In this document: piece by piece, positions 8,432-18,859 of the stretch
How the letters are laid out: every line of letters starts with the position of its first letter
How positions within the stretch are numbered: position 1 is the first letter of the stretch
Source of the DNA: Citrobacter sedlakii NBRC 105722
GTDB taxonomy: Bacteria; Pseudomonadota; Gammaproteobacteria; Enterobacterales; Enterobacteriaceae
DNA length: 64,000 nucleotides
Direction: 5' to 3'
Assembly: GCF_000759835.1 (NCBI RefSeq)
Contig: NZ_BBNB01000008.1
Location: forward strand, 238,744 to 302,743
Translations under genes and position numbers: made by a program
The notes under the pieces: model-generated
Database searches by the model: none
What the model saw: only the letters and a program-made list of their open reading frames with translations
Told to the model about the DNA's origin: nothing

Positions 8432-10666
8432 TTAATTGCCGTGCAGACGACGCGCGTCAATCACATCCGGCACCTGGTTGAGCTTGCTGAGAACGCGCCC
8501 CAGCACCTGCAGGTTGTAGATTTCGATGGTCATATCGATGGTCGCCAGTTGCTGCTTCGTGTCGCTGCGGCTGGCGACGCCCAGCACATTGACCTTTTCG
8601 TTCGCCAGAATGGTGGTGATATCACGCAATAACCCGCTGCGGTCGTTAGCCTGAACGCGCACCACCAGCGAGTAACCCGCCGAATAGCTTTCGCCCCACA
8701 CCGCATCCACAATCCGCTCCGGCGCATGCGCGCGCAGTTCCACCAACTGTTCGCAGTCGGCGCGGTGAACGGAAATCCCGCGCCCCTGAGTGATGAATCC
8801 GACGATCTCATCGCCCGGAATCGGCTGGCAGCAACGCGCGATGTGGTGCATCAGGTTGCCAACCCCTTCCACCACAACCCGACCGTCGTCTTTCCGGCGA
8901 TTCTGCGGCGCGTAAGTTTTCTGCTGAAGCTGTTTCAGCGCGGCGGCATCTTCTTCAGCCGCGCTCGGTTTGTTGAACTGCGACTGCAGGAAGTTGACCA
9001 TCTGGTTAAGGCGGATATCGCCGCCGCCGATCGCCGCCAGCAGTTCCTCCAGCTCGTTAAAGTTGTAGCGCGGCAGCAGCAGTTTTTCCGCCTCTTTCAG
9101 GCTGATCCCCAGATGCGACAGCTCATCGTCAAGGATCTGGCGACCGGCAAGGATATTCTTGTCGCGATCCTGCTTGCGGAACCAGGCGTGGATTTTTGAG
9201 CGTCCGCGGCTGGTGGTGACATAGCCCAGGTTCGGGTTAAGCCAGTCGCGGCTGGGGTTCGGCTGCTTCTGGGTGATGATTTCGATCTGATCGCCCATCT
9301 GCAACTGATAGGTAAACGGCACGATACGCCCGCCAATTTTCGCCCCGATGCAACGATGCCCCACGTCACTGTGAATGTGATAGGCGAAGTCAAGCGGCGT
9401 GGAGCCCGCAGGTAAGTCGACCACATCGCCTTTTGGCGTAAACACATACACCCGGTCGTCAAAAACCTGGCTGCGCACTTCATCGAGCATTTCGCCCGAA
9501 TCCGCCATCTCTTCCTGCCAGGCGATCAGCTTACGCAGCCAGGCGATGCGATCCTCATGACCCGAACGCGCGCCGCCTGCCGCCGCCCCTTCTTTATACT
9601 TCCAGTGCGCGGCGACGCCCAGCTCGGCATCTTCGTGCATCTGTTTGGTGCGGATTTGAATCTCAACGGTTTTACCGCCCGGCCCCAGCACCACGGTATG
9701 AATAGACTGATAACCGTTTGGTTTTGGGTTAGCGACGTAGTCGTCAAACTCATCCGGCAAATGACGATAGTGGGTGTGTACAATGCCCAGCGCGGCGTAG
9801 CAGTCCTGCAAACGCTCGGCGACGATACGCACGGCGCGTACGTCAAACAGCTCGTCAAACGCCAGATCTTTTTTCTGCATCTTGCGCCAGATGCTGTAGA
9901 TATGTTTCGGACGTCCGTAAACTTCCGCCTTCACGCCTTCGGTTTTCATTTCGGCGCGCAGATGGCCAACGAACTCTTCAATATAGTGTTCGCGATCGAT
10001 ACGACGCTCATGCAGCAGTTTGGCGATACGCTTGTATTCCGCCGGATGCAGATAGCGGAAGCAGTAATCTTCCAGCTCCCATTTCAACTGACCAATACCC
10101 AGACGGTTGGCCAGCGGAGCGTAAATGTTCGTGCACTCTTTCGCCGCCAGCACGCGCTCATCTTCCGGCGCGTCTTTCACCTCACGCAGATGGGCAATAC
10201 GTTCGGCAAGCTTAATGACCACACAGCGGAAATCGTCCACCATCGCCAGTAGCATACGGCGAACATTATCGACCTGCTCGGACGAAACGGAGTCGGTGTG
10301 CGTGGCTTTAAGCTGGCGAATCGCCGCCATGTCGCGCACGCCATGGATCAGGTTGACGATCGATTTGCCCACGCTTTCGCGCAGGACGTCTTCGCTGACC
10401 ACGTTGGCGTCGGCTAACGGGAACAGCAGCGCCGCCCGCAGCGTGTCGATATCCATACTCAGCGTCGAAAGGATTTCCACCATCTCGACGCCGCGCCACA
10501 GCAGCAGTTCCGCGTCCGGATGCCCCTGTGTCTGTTGCAGGCAATACGCCCAGGTTTCGGCTAAGCGTTCACACGACTGCTGGCTGGCGATCCCAAGACT
10601 TTCGATCCATTTTTTCGGATCAAATTCCCCAGCTTTATTTAGATGTGCACTTCTTACCGCAACCAT
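8432..10666 (-). CDS. relA: GTP pyrophosphokinase RelA ((p)ppGpp synthetase I)
   Basis: RelA binds ribosomes stalled with uncharged tRNA and transfers pyrophosphate from ATP to GTP/GDP, starting the stringent response. The 744-residue length equals E. coli RelA. The N-terminal hydrolase domain is degenerate: ALLFPLADANVV stands where active SpoT/Rel enzymes have the His-Asp motif, so this is a synthetase-only protein. The synthetase domain (about 200-340) has RPKHIYSIWRKMQKK and NGYQSIHTVV. A TGS domain (VYVFTPKGDVVDLPAGSTPL) is at about 405-465. A zinc-finger-like region CCQPIPGDEIVGF and a C-terminal ACT/RRM domain follow. It lies 51 bp after rlmD. Confidence 0.97.
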   Translation of the reverse strand: MVAVRSAHLNKAGEFDPKKWIESLGIASQQSCERLAETWAYCLQQTQGHPDAELLLWRGVEMVEILSTLSMDIDTLRAALLFPLADANVVSEDVLRESVGKSIVNLIHGVRDMAAIRQLKATHTDSVSSEQVDNVRRMLLAMVDDFRCVVIKLAERIAHLREVKDAPEDERVLAAKECTNIYAPLANRLGIGQLKWELEDYCFRYLHPAEYKRIAKLLHERRIDREHYIEEFVGHLRAEMKTEGVKAEVYGRPKHIYSIWRKMQKKDLAFDELFDVRAVRIVAERLQDCYAALGIVHTHYRHLPDEFDDYVANPKPNGYQSIHTVVLGPGGKTVEIQIRTKQMHEDAELGVAAHWKYKEGAAAGGARSGHEDRIAWLRKLIAWQEEMADSGEMLDEVRSQVFDDRVYVFTPKGDVVDLPAGSTPLDFAYHIHSDVGHRCIGAKIGGRIVPFTYQLQMGDQIEIITQKQPNPSRDWLNPNLGYVTTSRGRSKIHAWFRKQDRDKNILAGRQILDDELSHLGISLKEAEKLLLPRYNFNELEELLAAIGGGDIRLNQMVNFLQSQFNKPSAAEEDAAALKQLQQKTYAPQNRRKDDGRVVVEGVGNLMHHIARCCQPIPGDEIVGFITQGRGISVHRADCEQLVELRAHAPERIVDAVWGESYSAGYSLVVRVQANDRSGLLRDITTILANEKVNVLGVASRSDTKQQLATIDMTIEIYNLQVLGRVLSKLNQVPDVIDARRLHGN

Positions 10667-10717
10667 TGTCCTCTCCTTAAGGGACCGGGCCTGCCGAATT
10701 CAGCAAGCCGGAAGTTA

Positions 10718-12016
10718 TTACTTGCGCTCAAACAGAACCATTGATTCCAGGTGCCCAGTGTGCGGGAACATGTCGAGCATTGCCAGCCGCTGAATTTGGT
10801 ATCCCGCACGTAATAATTCGTCACTGTCCCGCGCCAGCGTGGCAGGGTTACAGGATACATAAACAATGCGGTCAGGCTGTAATCTTACAAGATGCTGCAT
10901 CACACCCGCCGCCCCGGCGCGCGCAGGGTCCAGCAGGACCTTGTCGAAGCCGTTTTTCGCCCACGGCTGTTGGGTAACATCCTCTTCCAGATTGGCATGA
11001 AAGAATGTCACATTCTGTAATGCATTTTGCCGCGCGTTTTCACGTCCTTTCTCAACCAGCGCGGGTACGCCTTCGACGCCCACTACGCTCGCCGCCAGCG
11101 TCGCGAGCGGCAACGTGAAGTTGCCCATGCCGCAAAAAAGGTCAAGCACGCGATCGTCCGGCTGTACGTCAAGCCACGCCAGCGCCCGGGCGACCATCTG
11201 CTGATTCACCCCTTCGTTGACCTGAATAAAGTCGCGCGGACTAAAGTTTAAGCGTAGCCCGTTTGACTCGTACCAGGACGTTTGCCCCGAAACGGACTCC
11301 AGTATCTCGCTAGCGGGCGCCAGATAAAGCGCCAGTTTCTGTGAATGCGAAAAGCGTTCCAGTTTTTCCCGGTCATGGGCACTTAATGGCGCCGTATGGC
11401 GCAAGATCATCAGCGTGCCGCTGCCCGCCTGCACCAGTTCGACGTGCCCCAGATGGCGTTTTCCCTGTAATGTCTCCAGACATGCCCTGAGGTCAGGCAA
11501 CAGCGCCTCAAGCTGGGGCGCCAGAACAGGGCACCGGGTGACGTCAACAATGTCGCTGGACGCCGACTGGCGAAAGCCCATCTGCAGTTGCTGGGTTTTC
11601 GGCGGGTAATGGAGGCTTAAGCGCGCGCGACGGCGATAACCCCACGGCTCCCCGGCGATGACCTCCGCCACGTCATTTTTCATCAGGCGCGCTAACGCGG
11701 CGCATTTGCTGCGCTGTTGCAGGGCAACGCTGGCGTGCTGCTGCTGGCAGCCGCCGCAAACGCCAAAATGAGGGCAGCGCGGCGCGACGCGCTCAGGGCT
11801 TTCATTTAACCGGCGCTTCACTTGCGCTCTGGCGTACTGTTTTTTATCTTCAGTAATGACCACCTCCGCACTTTCCTGCGGCAGTAATCCTGGGATAAAC
11901 AGCGCCTTTCCGTTATGCCGCGCCACGCCCTGACCAAAGGCATCCAGGTCAGTGACTGTAACGGTTATGATCTGGCGCGTCGTCACGCGCCGTTTTGCAG
12001 AGTAGAATTGCGCCAT
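10718..12016 (-). CDS. rlmD: 23S rRNA m5U1939 methyltransferase RlmD
   Basis: RlmD (formerly RumA) methylates U1939 of 23S rRNA using SAM. The 432-residue protein has an N-terminal TRAM domain (about 10-68). Next come the iron-sulfur cysteines in [15 protein letters not shown] near residue 80. The Rossmann SAM site [15 protein letters not shown] is near residue 295, and the catalytic cysteine is in [11 protein letters not shown] near residue 388. An upstream in-frame ATG at 12034 exists. [10 protein letters not shown] at 12016 is preferred because it gives the E. coli start. It is divergent from barA with a 57-bp gap that must hold both start regions. Confidence 0.96.
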   Translation of the reverse strand: MAQFYSAKRRVTTRQIITVTVTDLDAFGQGVARHNGKALFIPGLLPQESAEVVITEDKKQYARAQVKRRLNESPERVAPRCPHFGVCGGCQQQHASVALQQRSKCAALARLMKNDVAEVIAGEPWGYRRRARLSLHYPPKTQQLQMGFRQSASSDIVDVTRCPVLAPQLEALLPDLRACLETLQGKRHLGHVELVQAGSGTLMILRHTAPLSAHDREKLERFSHSQKLALYLAPASEILESVSGQTSWYESNGLRLNFSPRDFIQVNEGVNQQMVARALAWLDVQPDDRVLDLFCGMGNFTLPLATLAASVVGVEGVPALVEKGRENARQNALQNVTFFHANLEEDVTQQPWAKNGFDKVLLDPARAGAAGVMQHLVRLQPDRIVYVSCNPATLARDSDELLRAGYQIQRLAMLDMFPHTGHLESMVLFERK

Positions 12017-12073
12017 CGACGAGATTATTCTCAAATTAACAGTGTGACCCTAATTGTCCCATAACGGAACTCC

Positions 12074-14830
12074 ATGACCAACTACAGCCTGCGCGCTCGC
12101 ATGATGATTCTGATCCTGGCGCCGACCGTACTGATCGGTTTATTGCTAAGTATCTTTTTTGTCGTTCATCGCTATCACGACCTGCAGCGTCAACTGGAAG
12201 ATGCCGGCGCGAGCATTATTGAGCCGCTCGCCGTCTCCACTGAATATGGTATGAATCTGCAAAACCGCGAATCTATCGGCCAGTTGATTAGCGTTCTGCA
12301 TCGCCGCCATTCAGAGATCGTGCGGGCGATTTCGGTCTACGACGAAAATAACCGCCTGTTCGTCACATCGAACTTTAATCTTAACCCGTCGGAGCTCCAG
12401 CTTCCGCCGGGTCTGCCGTTTCCACGCCGGTTGAGCGTGGAACGCCATGGCGACATTTTAATCCTGCGAACGCCGATCGTGTCGGAAAGCTATTCACCGG
12501 ACGAGTCTGCGTTAACCGACGCGAAAAATGCGCATAATATGCTGGGATATGTGGCGCTTGAGCTGGATCTCAAGTCTGTTCGCCTGCAGCAGTATAAAGA
12601 AATTTTCATCTCCACGGTGATGATGCTGTTCTGCATCGGCATCGCGCTCATTTTTGGCTGGCGCCTGATGCGCGACGTGACCGGGCCTATTCGTAACATG
12701 GTCAACACGGTGGATCGCATTCGTCGCGGGCAACTCGACAGCCGGGTTGAAGGTTTCATGCTGGGTGAACTGGACATGCTGAAAAACGGCATTAACTCCA
12801 TGGCGATGTCGCTTGCCGCCTATCACGAAGAGATGCAGCACAACATCGATCAGGCAACCTCCGATCTGCGTGAAACGCTTGAACAGATGGAGATCCAGAA
12901 CGTTGAGCTGGATCTGGCGAAGAAGCGCGCCCAGGAAGCCGCCCGCATCAAGTCCGAATTTCTGGCCAATATGTCCCATGAGCTACGCACGCCGCTTAAC
13001 GGTGTCATCGGCTTTACTCGCCTGACGCTGAAAACAGAGCTGAACACCACCCAGCGTGACCACCTGAACACCATTGAGCGTTCGGCAAATAATCTGCTGG
13101 CGATCATTAACGACGTGCTGGACTTTTCCAAGCTGGAAGCGGGCAAACTGATTCTGGAAAGCATTCCCTTCGCCCTGCGCAATACGCTGGATGAAGTGGT
13201 GACGTTGCTGGCGCACTCGTCCCACGATAAAGGCCTTGAGCTGACGCTTAACATTAAAAATGACGTTCCGGACAACGTCATCGGCGACCCGCTGCGCTTA
13301 CAGCAGGTGATTACCAACCTGGTCGGCAACGCGATCAAATTTACCGAAAGCGGCAACATCGATATTCTGGTCGAGAAACGCGCGATCAGTAATACCAAAG
13401 TCCAGATAGAGGTCCAGATTCGTGATACCGGTATCGGTATTCCTGAACGCGACCAGTCACGCCTGTTCCAGGCCTTCCGTCAGGCCGATGCCAGTATCTC
13501 CCGTCGCCATGGCGGTACCGGGCTGGGGCTGGTGATTACACAGAAGCTGGTCAATGAAATGGGGGGAGATATCTCCTTCCATAGCCAGCCGAACCGGGGC
13601 TCGACGTTCTGGTTCCATATCAACCTGGATTTGAATCCGAACGTGGTCAGCGATGGCCCGGCCACTGGCTGCCTGACCGGGAAGCGCATCGCTTACGTTG
13701 AGCCAAACGCCGCTGCCGCGCAATGCACTTTAGATATCCTCGCGGAAACGCCGCTGGAGGTGATTTACAGTCCTTCGTTCTCCGCGCTGGCGGTAGAGCA
13801 TTACGACTACATGCTGCTGGGCGTCGCCGTGACCTTCAACGAACCGCTGACCATGCAGCATGAACGCCTGATTCAGGCGACGGAAATGACCGACTTCCTG
13901 ATGCTGGCGCTGCCGTGTCACGCGCAGGTTAACGCGGAAAAACTTAAGCAAGACGGCGTGGCGAGTTGTCTGTTAAAACCGCTGACCTCAACGCGCCTGC
14001 TGCCCGCGCTGGTGGAGTTGTGCCGCCAGAATCACCATCATGACGCCCTGCCATCCGACGAAAACAAGATCGCCATGACGGTAATGGCGGTAGATGATAA
14101 CCCCGCTAACCTGAAACTGATCGGCGCCTTACTGGACGATCTGGTGCAGCACGTTGAGCTTTGCGACAGCGGCCAACAGGCGGTGGATCGCGCCAGACAG
14201 ATGCAGTTCGACTTGATCCTGATGGATATTCAGATGCCGGATATGGACGGCATTCGCGCCTGTGAGTTGATCCACCAGCTTCCTCACCAACAGCAAACGC
14301 CGGTGATTGCCGTGACCGCACATGCAATGGCGGGTCAGAAGGAGAAGCTGCTGAGCGCCGGTATGAATGATTATCTGGCGAAGCCGATTGAAGAAGAAAA
14401 GCTGCATAACCTGCTGCTGCGCTACAAACCGGGCACCGGCGTCACCACGCGGATGCTGACGGCTGAGCCGCCCGAGCCGATTTTTAATCCAAACGCGACG
14501 CTCGACTGGCAATTGGCGCTGCGCCAGGCGGCAGGAAAACCGGATCTGGCGCGCGATATGCTGCAAATGCTGATCGATTTCCTGCCGGAAGTGCGTAACT
14601 GCATCGAAGAACAACTGGTCGGCGAAAACCCGGATGGGTTAGTCGATTTAATTCATAAGCTGCACGGCAGCTGTGGCTACAGCGGGGTTCCACGGATGAA
14701 AAATCTCTGTCAGCTGCTGGAAGGCCAGTTACGTAACGGTACGCCCGAAAGCGAACTGGAACCTGAATTCCTCGAACTGCTCGACGAGATGGACAACGTG
14801 GCGCGCGAAGCGAAGAAGATACTGGGGTGA
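12074..14830 (+). CDS. barA: Hybrid sensor histidine kinase BarA
   Basis: BarA is the inner-membrane sensor of the BarA-UvrY two-component system, which in E. coli responds to short-chain carboxylic acids and activates csrB and csrC. The 918-residue length equals E. coli BarA. Order: membrane segment about 10-31 ([20 protein letters not shown]), periplasmic loop, second segment about 176-197, HAMP, then the kinase core with [19 protein letters not shown] (phospho-His, expected H302). The ATP-binding boxes are [21 protein letters not shown] and GTGLGLVI. A degenerate receiver follows, then a functional receiver ([13 protein letters not shown], expected D718). The C-terminal HPt domain has [11 protein letters not shown] (expected H861). 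All three phosphorelay stations are intact. csrB lies 8 kb away in this window. Confidence 0.97.
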   Translation: MTNYSLRARMMILILAPTVLIGLLLSIFFVVHRYHDLQRQLEDAGASIIEPLAVSTEYGMNLQNRESIGQLISVLHRRHSEIVRAISVYDENNRLFVTSNFNLNPSELQLPPGLPFPRRLSVERHGDILILRTPIVSESYSPDESALTDAKNAHNMLGYVALELDLKSVRLQQYKEIFISTVMMLFCIGIALIFGWRLMRDVTGPIRNMVNTVDRIRRGQLDSRVEGFMLGELDMLKNGINSMAMSLAAYHEEMQHNIDQATSDLRETLEQMEIQNVELDLAKKRAQEAARIKSEFLANMSHELRTPLNGVIGFTRLTLKTELNTTQRDHLNTIERSANNLLAIINDVLDFSKLEAGKLILESIPFALRNTLDEVVTLLAHSSHDKGLELTLNIKNDVPDNVIGDPLRLQQVITNLVGNAIKFTESGNIDILVEKRAISNTKVQIEVQIRDTGIGIPERDQSRLFQAFRQADASISRRHGGTGLGLVITQKLVNEMGGDISFHSQPNRGSTFWFHINLDLNPNVVSDGPATGCLTGKRIAYVEPNAAAAQCTLDILAETPLEVIYSPSFSALAVEHYDYMLLGVAVTFNEPLTMQHERLIQATEMTDFLMLALPCHAQVNAEKLKQDGVASCLLKPLTSTRLLPALVELCRQNHHHDALPSDENKIAMTVMAVDDNPANLKLIGALLDDLVQHVELCDSGQQAVDRARQMQFDLILMDIQMPDMDGIRACELIHQLPHQQQTPVIAVTAHAMAGQKEKLLSAGMNDYLAKPIEEEKLHNLLLRYKPGTGVTTRMLTAEPPEPIFNPNATLDWQLALRQAAGKPDLARDMLQMLIDFLPEVRNCIEEQLVGENPDGLVDLIHKLHGSCGYSGVPRMKNLCQLLEGQLRNGTPESELEPEFLELLDEMDNVAREAKKILG

Positions 14831-14860
14831 CTGTCTATTGACGGAAAGTAATGTCAGCGG

Positions 14861-14905
14861 CTTACCGGGCCTGCGGACAGGATAATTGCAGGCCTGATAA
14901 GCGTT
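14861..14905. repeat. REP/BIME-like palindrome between barA and the glycerate kinase
   Basis: GGCCTGC (14868-14874) and GCAGGCC (14888-14894) form an inverted repeat with flanking CTTACCGGGC and CTGATAAGCG, typical of REP units, between two convergent genes. Confidence 0.6.
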
Positions 14906-14920
14906 GCGCCATTGGGGAAA

Positions 14921-16063
14921 TTAGCCTGAAAGCCGCCCAATCTTGATCGTTGCAGCCACATTTCGCGCCGTCATCCGCACGTTGTCTTCCGCATTTTTCA
15001 GGGCGTCGTCCAGAGTACAGATGCAGTAAATGACGCTGAACACCGCATCCAGCCCATGTTCGTGCACCACGCCAACGTCCGCGGTCAGGCTGCCGGCAAT
15101 CGCGATCACTGGCTTGTTATAGCGTTTTGCCACGTTCGCCACGCCAACCGGCACCTTACCGTGAATGGTCTGGCTGTCGATGCGCCCTTCGCCGGTAATC
15201 ACCAGATCGGCGTCGGCGACGCAGGCATCCAGATGCAGCGCGTCGGTCACAATCTCAATGCCGCGCCGCAGCTGCGCGCCGCAGAATGCATACAGCGCCG
15301 CGCCCATTCCCCCTGCCGCGCCGCCGCCCGCAAGCGTAGAGACATCCACATCCAGATCGCGGGCGATGAGTTGCGCATAATGTTCCAGCGCCCGATCCAG
15401 GCGCACAATCATCTCCGGCGTCGCCCCTTTTTGCGGCCCGAACACCGCTGAAGCGCCCTGCTTACCGGTCAACGGATTGGTGACGTCGCACGCTACCTCA
15501 ATGCGACATCCGGCCAGACGCGGGTCTAACTGGCTAATATCAATGCGGTCGAGGGTTTCCAGCGCCGCGCCGCCCTGGGCGATGTCGGCATGCCGGGCGT
15601 CGAGCAGTTTTGCCCCTAACGCCTGAACCATACCCGCGCCGCCGTCGTTGGTCGCGCTGCCGCCAAGCCCGATAATGATATGTTCCACGCCCGCGTCCAG
15701 AGCATGTCGAATAAGCTCGCCGGTACCCCAGGAGGTGGTTTTTAACGGATCGCGCCGATGGGGAGGAACCTGCTCCAGCCCGCTGGCCGCCGCCATTTCA
15801 ATAAAGGCGGAGCGCGCATCGCCGGATAACCCATAAAAAGCCTGCGTCGGCTCGCCCAGAGGCCCCATGACCTCAACGTCAACAATGCGTCCCGCCGTCG
15901 CCGCAACCATGGCTTCAACCGTTCCTTCACCGCCATCAGCGACCGGCAGCTTGACGTAATCCGCATCGGGCCAGATCTCGCGAAACCCCTGTTCAATGGC
16001 GCTCGCCACCTCAAGAGCACTCAAACTTTCCTTATATGAGTCCGGTGCGATCACTATTTTCAT
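14921..16063 (-). CDS. Glycerate 2-kinase (GarK/GlxK type) of the glucarate cluster
   Basis: This enzyme phosphorylates D-glycerate with ATP to 2-phosphoglycerate, the last step of glucarate/galactarate breakdown before glycolysis. The 380-residue protein begins MKIVIAPDSYKESLSALEVA and contains PVADGGEGTVEAMV, GLGGSATNDGGAGMVQALGA and VITGEGRIDSQTIHGKVPVG, all hallmarks of the GarK/GlxK family. I recall E. coli garK and glxK at other loci, so this copy beside gudD is a difference from K-12 and resembles what I recall for Salmonella. AAGGACG precedes the ATG at 16063. A strong terminator stands between gudD and this gene, so it may be expressed partly on its own. No gene symbol is given because garK and glxK cannot be separated here. 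Confidence 0.9.
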   Translation of the reverse strand: MKIVIAPDSYKESLSALEVASAIEQGFREIWPDADYVKLPVADGGEGTVEAMVAATAGRIVDVEVMGPLGEPTQAFYGLSGDARSAFIEMAAASGLEQVPPHRRDPLKTTSWGTGELIRHALDAGVEHIIIGLGGSATNDGGAGMVQALGAKLLDARHADIAQGGAALETLDRIDISQLDPRLAGCRIEVACDVTNPLTGKQGASAVFGPQKGATPEMIVRLDRALEHYAQLIARDLDVDVSTLAGGGAAGGMGAALYAFCGAQLRRGIEIVTDALHLDACVADADLVITGEGRIDSQTIHGKVPVGVANVAKRYNKPVIAIAGSLTADVGVVHEHGLDAVFSVIYCICTLDDALKNAEDNVRMTARNVAATIKIGRLSG

Positions 16064-16118
16064 AAATCGTCCTTACGCATGTTGACTCTGTTAAGCATAT
16101 ACCCGTCATACTACAAAT

Positions 16119-16149
16119 AAAAAAATGGCCGGTCCGAAAGGGGACCGGC
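16119..16149 (-). terminator. Terminator between gudD and the glycerate kinase gene
   Basis: GCCGGTCC (16128-16135) and GGACCGGC (16142-16149) form 8 GC-rich pairs. On the minus strand they are followed by one A and seven T residues (A-tract 16119-16125). It would end gudPXD transcripts before the kinase gene. Confidence 0.8.
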
Positions 16150-16156
16150 ACAGGTC

Positions 16157-17497
16157 TTAACGCACCATGCAAGGACGCTTGTTATCAAAGGTCCAGTTCG
16201 GAATCAGATACTGCATGCCCATCGCGTCGTCACGCGCGCCTAAGCCGTGTTTCTGATACAGCTCATGCGCCTTCATCACCTGATCCATGTCGATCTCAAC
16301 GCCCAGTCCCGGTTTCGCCGGAACCTGAACCATACCGCCTTTGATCTCGAACGGTTCTTTGGTCAGACGCTGGTTGCCTTCCTGCCAGATCCAGTGAGTG
16401 TCGATAGCGGTGATCTTGCCCGGCGCGGCGGCCGCGACATGGGTAAACATCGCCAGTGAAATATCGAAATGGTTATTAGAGTGCGAGCCCCAGGTCAGAC
16501 CAAACTCGTGGCACATCTGCGCCACGCGCACAGAACCTTGCATCGTCCAGAAGTGCGGATCCGCCAGCGGAATATCCACGGATTGCAACGACAGAGTATG
16601 GCCCATCTGACGCCAGTCGGTTGCGATCATATTGGTCGCCGTCGGCAAGCCGGTAGCGCGACGGAACTCCGCCATCACTTCGCGTCCGGAGAAGCCCTGC
16701 TCGGCGCCGCATGGATCTTCCGCATAGGCCAGCGTGCCTTTCAGGTACTTACCAATTTTAATCGCCTCATTCAGCGACCATGCGCCGTTCGGGTCGAGCG
16801 TCACCCGCGCCTGCGGGAAGCGTTTCGCCAGCGCCACGATGGACTCGGCTTCTTCTTCTCCGGCCAGCACGCCGCCTTTCAGTTTAAAGTCATTGAAACC
16901 ATATTTTTCATACGCGGCTTCCGCCAGGCGCACCACCGCATCCGGGGTCATCGCTTCTTCATGGCGCAAGCGATACCAGTCGCATTGCTCATCCGGCTGG
17001 CTCTGGTACGGTAGCGGCGTCGCTTTACGGTTACCGACGAAGAACAGATAACCGAGCATTTCCACTTCGCTACGTTGCTGTCCGTCGCCGAGCAGTGACG
17101 CCACGTTAACGCCAAGATGCTGACCCAACAGGTCAAGCAGCGCCGCTTCGATACCGGTCACCACGTGAATGGTGGTACGCAGGTCGAAGGTCTGCAATCC
17201 ACGACCACCCGCGTCGCGATCGGCAAATTCATTCCGCACCGCGGTTAACACATTTTTGTATTCGCCCAGCGTTTTCCCCACCACCAGCGGGATCGCATCT
17301 TCCAGTGTCTTACGGATCTTTTCGCCGCCGGGAATTTCACCAACGCCGGTGTGGCCAGAGTTATCTTTGATAATGACGATGTTACGCGTGAAAAACGGAG
17401 CGTGCGCGCCGCTCAGGTTCATCAGCATGCTGTCGTGACCGGCAACCGGGATCACCTGCATGGCGGTAACAACGGGAGTGGTAAATTGTGCGCTCAT
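16157..17497 (-). CDS. gudD: D-glucarate dehydratase GudD
   Basis: GudD dehydrates D-glucarate (and L-idarate) to 5-keto-4-deoxyglucarate. It belongs to the mandelate-racemase branch of the enolase superfamily. The 446-residue protein keeps the KxK base motif in [10 protein letters not shown] near residue 207. The metal ligands are in TLDPNGAWS (near 235) and [14 protein letters not shown] (near 260), and the catalytic His is in [14 protein letters not shown] near residue 339. Start 17497 ([10 protein letters not shown]) is preferred over an upstream in-frame ATG at 17551, which would overlap gudX; AAAGGACAAG precedes it. It is the third gene of gudP-gudX-gudD and closely resembles gudX next door. 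Confidence 0.97.
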   Translation of the reverse strand: MSAQFTTPVVTAMQVIPVAGHDSMLMNLSGAHAPFFTRNIVIIKDNSGHTGVGEIPGGEKIRKTLEDAIPLVVGKTLGEYKNVLTAVRNEFADRDAGGRGLQTFDLRTTIHVVTGIEAALLDLLGQHLGVNVASLLGDGQQRSEVEMLGYLFFVGNRKATPLPYQSQPDEQCDWYRLRHEEAMTPDAVVRLAEAAYEKYGFNDFKLKGGVLAGEEEAESIVALAKRFPQARVTLDPNGAWSLNEAIKIGKYLKGTLAYAEDPCGAEQGFSGREVMAEFRRATGLPTATNMIATDWRQMGHTLSLQSVDIPLADPHFWTMQGSVRVAQMCHEFGLTWGSHSNNHFDISLAMFTHVAAAAPGKITAIDTHWIWQEGNQRLTKEPFEIKGGMVQVPAKPGLGVEIDMDQVMKAHELYQKHGLGARDDAMGMQYLIPNWTFDNKRPCMVR

Positions 17498-17516
17498 AAT
17501 CTTGTCCTTTTCAAAA

Positions 17517-18857
17517 TCAGTGACGACCGAAAACGGGGCGTTTGCGGTCAAAAGTCCAGCCGGGGATCAGATACTGCATCGGGCCTGCGTCATTGCGCGC
17601 GCCGCCGGGCAGCTTTTTGTACGCTTCATGCGCCTTATGCACCTGATCCCAGTCCAGCTCAACGCCCAGCCCAGGCGCGTCCGGAACGGCAATTTTGCCG
17701 TTTTTGATCTCCAGAGGATGTCGGGTCAGGCGGCAATCACCCTCCTGCCAAATCCAGTGGGTATCAATGGCGGTCGGTTTGCCCGGCGCGGCCGCGCCAA
17801 CGTGAGTAAACATCGCCAGAGAGATATCAAAGTGATTGTTGGAATGGCAGCCCCAGGTCAGGCCCCAGTCGTCACACAGTTGCGCCACGCGCACCGCGCC
17901 GGAAAGCGTCCAGAAATGCGGATCGGCGAGCGGAATATCAACGGCGTTGAGCATCACCGCGTGGCCCATCTCGCGCCAGTTGGTCGCGATCATGTTGGTT
18001 GCGACCGGCAGCCCGGTCGCCCGACGGAATTCCGCCATCACTTCGCGACCGGAGAAGCCCTGTTCCGCGCCGCAGGGATCTTCCGCGTAGGTCAGCACAT
18101 CGTTCAGCCCTTTGCATAACGCAATGGCTTCATCCAACCGCCAGGCGCCGTTCGGATCAACGGTGATACGCGCATCCGGAAAACGTGTTTTCAGCGCACG
18201 GGCAGTTTCAATCTCCTGCTCGCCCGGCAGAACGCCGCCCTTGAGTTTAAAATCTTTAAAGCCGTAGCGATCCTGCGAGGCTTCCGCCAGACGCACGACC
18301 GCGTCGCGGGTTAATGCTTCCTGATGGCGCAGATGATACCAGTCGTGGTTCCCCGGAGTGTTTTCCAGATAGGGCAGATCGGTTTTTGTACGATCGCCGA
18401 TATAGAACAGGTAACCCAACACCGTCACCGCATCGCGCTGCTTGCCAGGCCCTAACAGCTCGCAGACTGGCACATTCAGCGCTTTGCCCAGCAGGTCGAG
18501 CAACGCCGCTTCCAGCGCGGCGACCGCGTTAACGCGCAGTTCAAACGTCCACGCCCCTTTGCCGAAGGTGTCAAAGTCTGCAGCCTGGTTGCCTTTATGC
18601 ACCCGCTGAACCACTTTATTCAGACGGGCCACCTCCTGACCGAGCACCATCGGAATGGCATCGACCAGCGTTTGATAAATCACGTCTCCGCCCGGCGCCT
18701 CGCCAACGCCGGTATTCCCGGCGTTGTCGGTGAGCACCACGATATTTCGGGTGAAGTACGCGTTATGCGCGCCGCCGATGTTCAGCAGCATACTGTCATG
18801 TCCGGCCACCGGAATGACCTTCATGTCGGTGATAACAGGACTCGATTGCGTTGTCAT
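17517..18857 (-). CDS. gudX: Glucarate dehydratase-related protein GudX
   Basis: GudX is a paralogue of GudD in the enolase superfamily; its own substrate preference is not settled. The 446-residue protein keeps the same active-site motifs as Gud[39 protein letters not shown] and [14 protein letters not shown]. Nothing in the sequence shows it to be inactive. Two starts are possible. The ATG at 18863 overlaps the gudP stop; the one at 18857 ([10 protein letters not shown]) has GGGGC 8 nt upstream and is preferred. It is 19 bp ahead of gudD and translationally close to gudP, so all three are one transcript. Confidence 0.94.
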   Translation of the reverse strand: MTTQSSPVITDMKVIPVAGHDSMLLNIGGAHNAYFTRNIVVLTDNAGNTGVGEAPGGDVIYQTLVDAIPMVLGQEVARLNKVVQRVHKGNQAADFDTFGKGAWTFELRVNAVAALEAALLDLLGKALNVPVCELLGPGKQRDAVTVLGYLFYIGDRTKTDLPYLENTPGNHDWYHLRHQEALTRDAVVRLAEASQDRYGFKDFKLKGGVLPGEQEIETARALKTRFPDARITVDPNGAWRLDEAIALCKGLNDVLTYAEDPCGAEQGFSGREVMAEFRRATGLPVATNMIATNWREMGHAVMLNAVDIPLADPHFWTLSGAVRVAQLCDDWGLTWGCHSNNHFDISLAMFTHVGAAAPGKPTAIDTHWIWQEGDCRLTRHPLEIKNGKIAVPDAPGLGVELDWDQVHKAHEAYKKLPGGARNDAGPMQYLIPGWTFDRKRPVFGRH

Positions 18858-18859
18858 GA

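Noticed and set aside
8432-9000. Possible degeneration of RelA, because the hydrolase motif is missing
   Set aside because: Loss of the His-Asp motif in the N-terminal domain is normal for RelA of gammaproteobacteria; the full length is intact.
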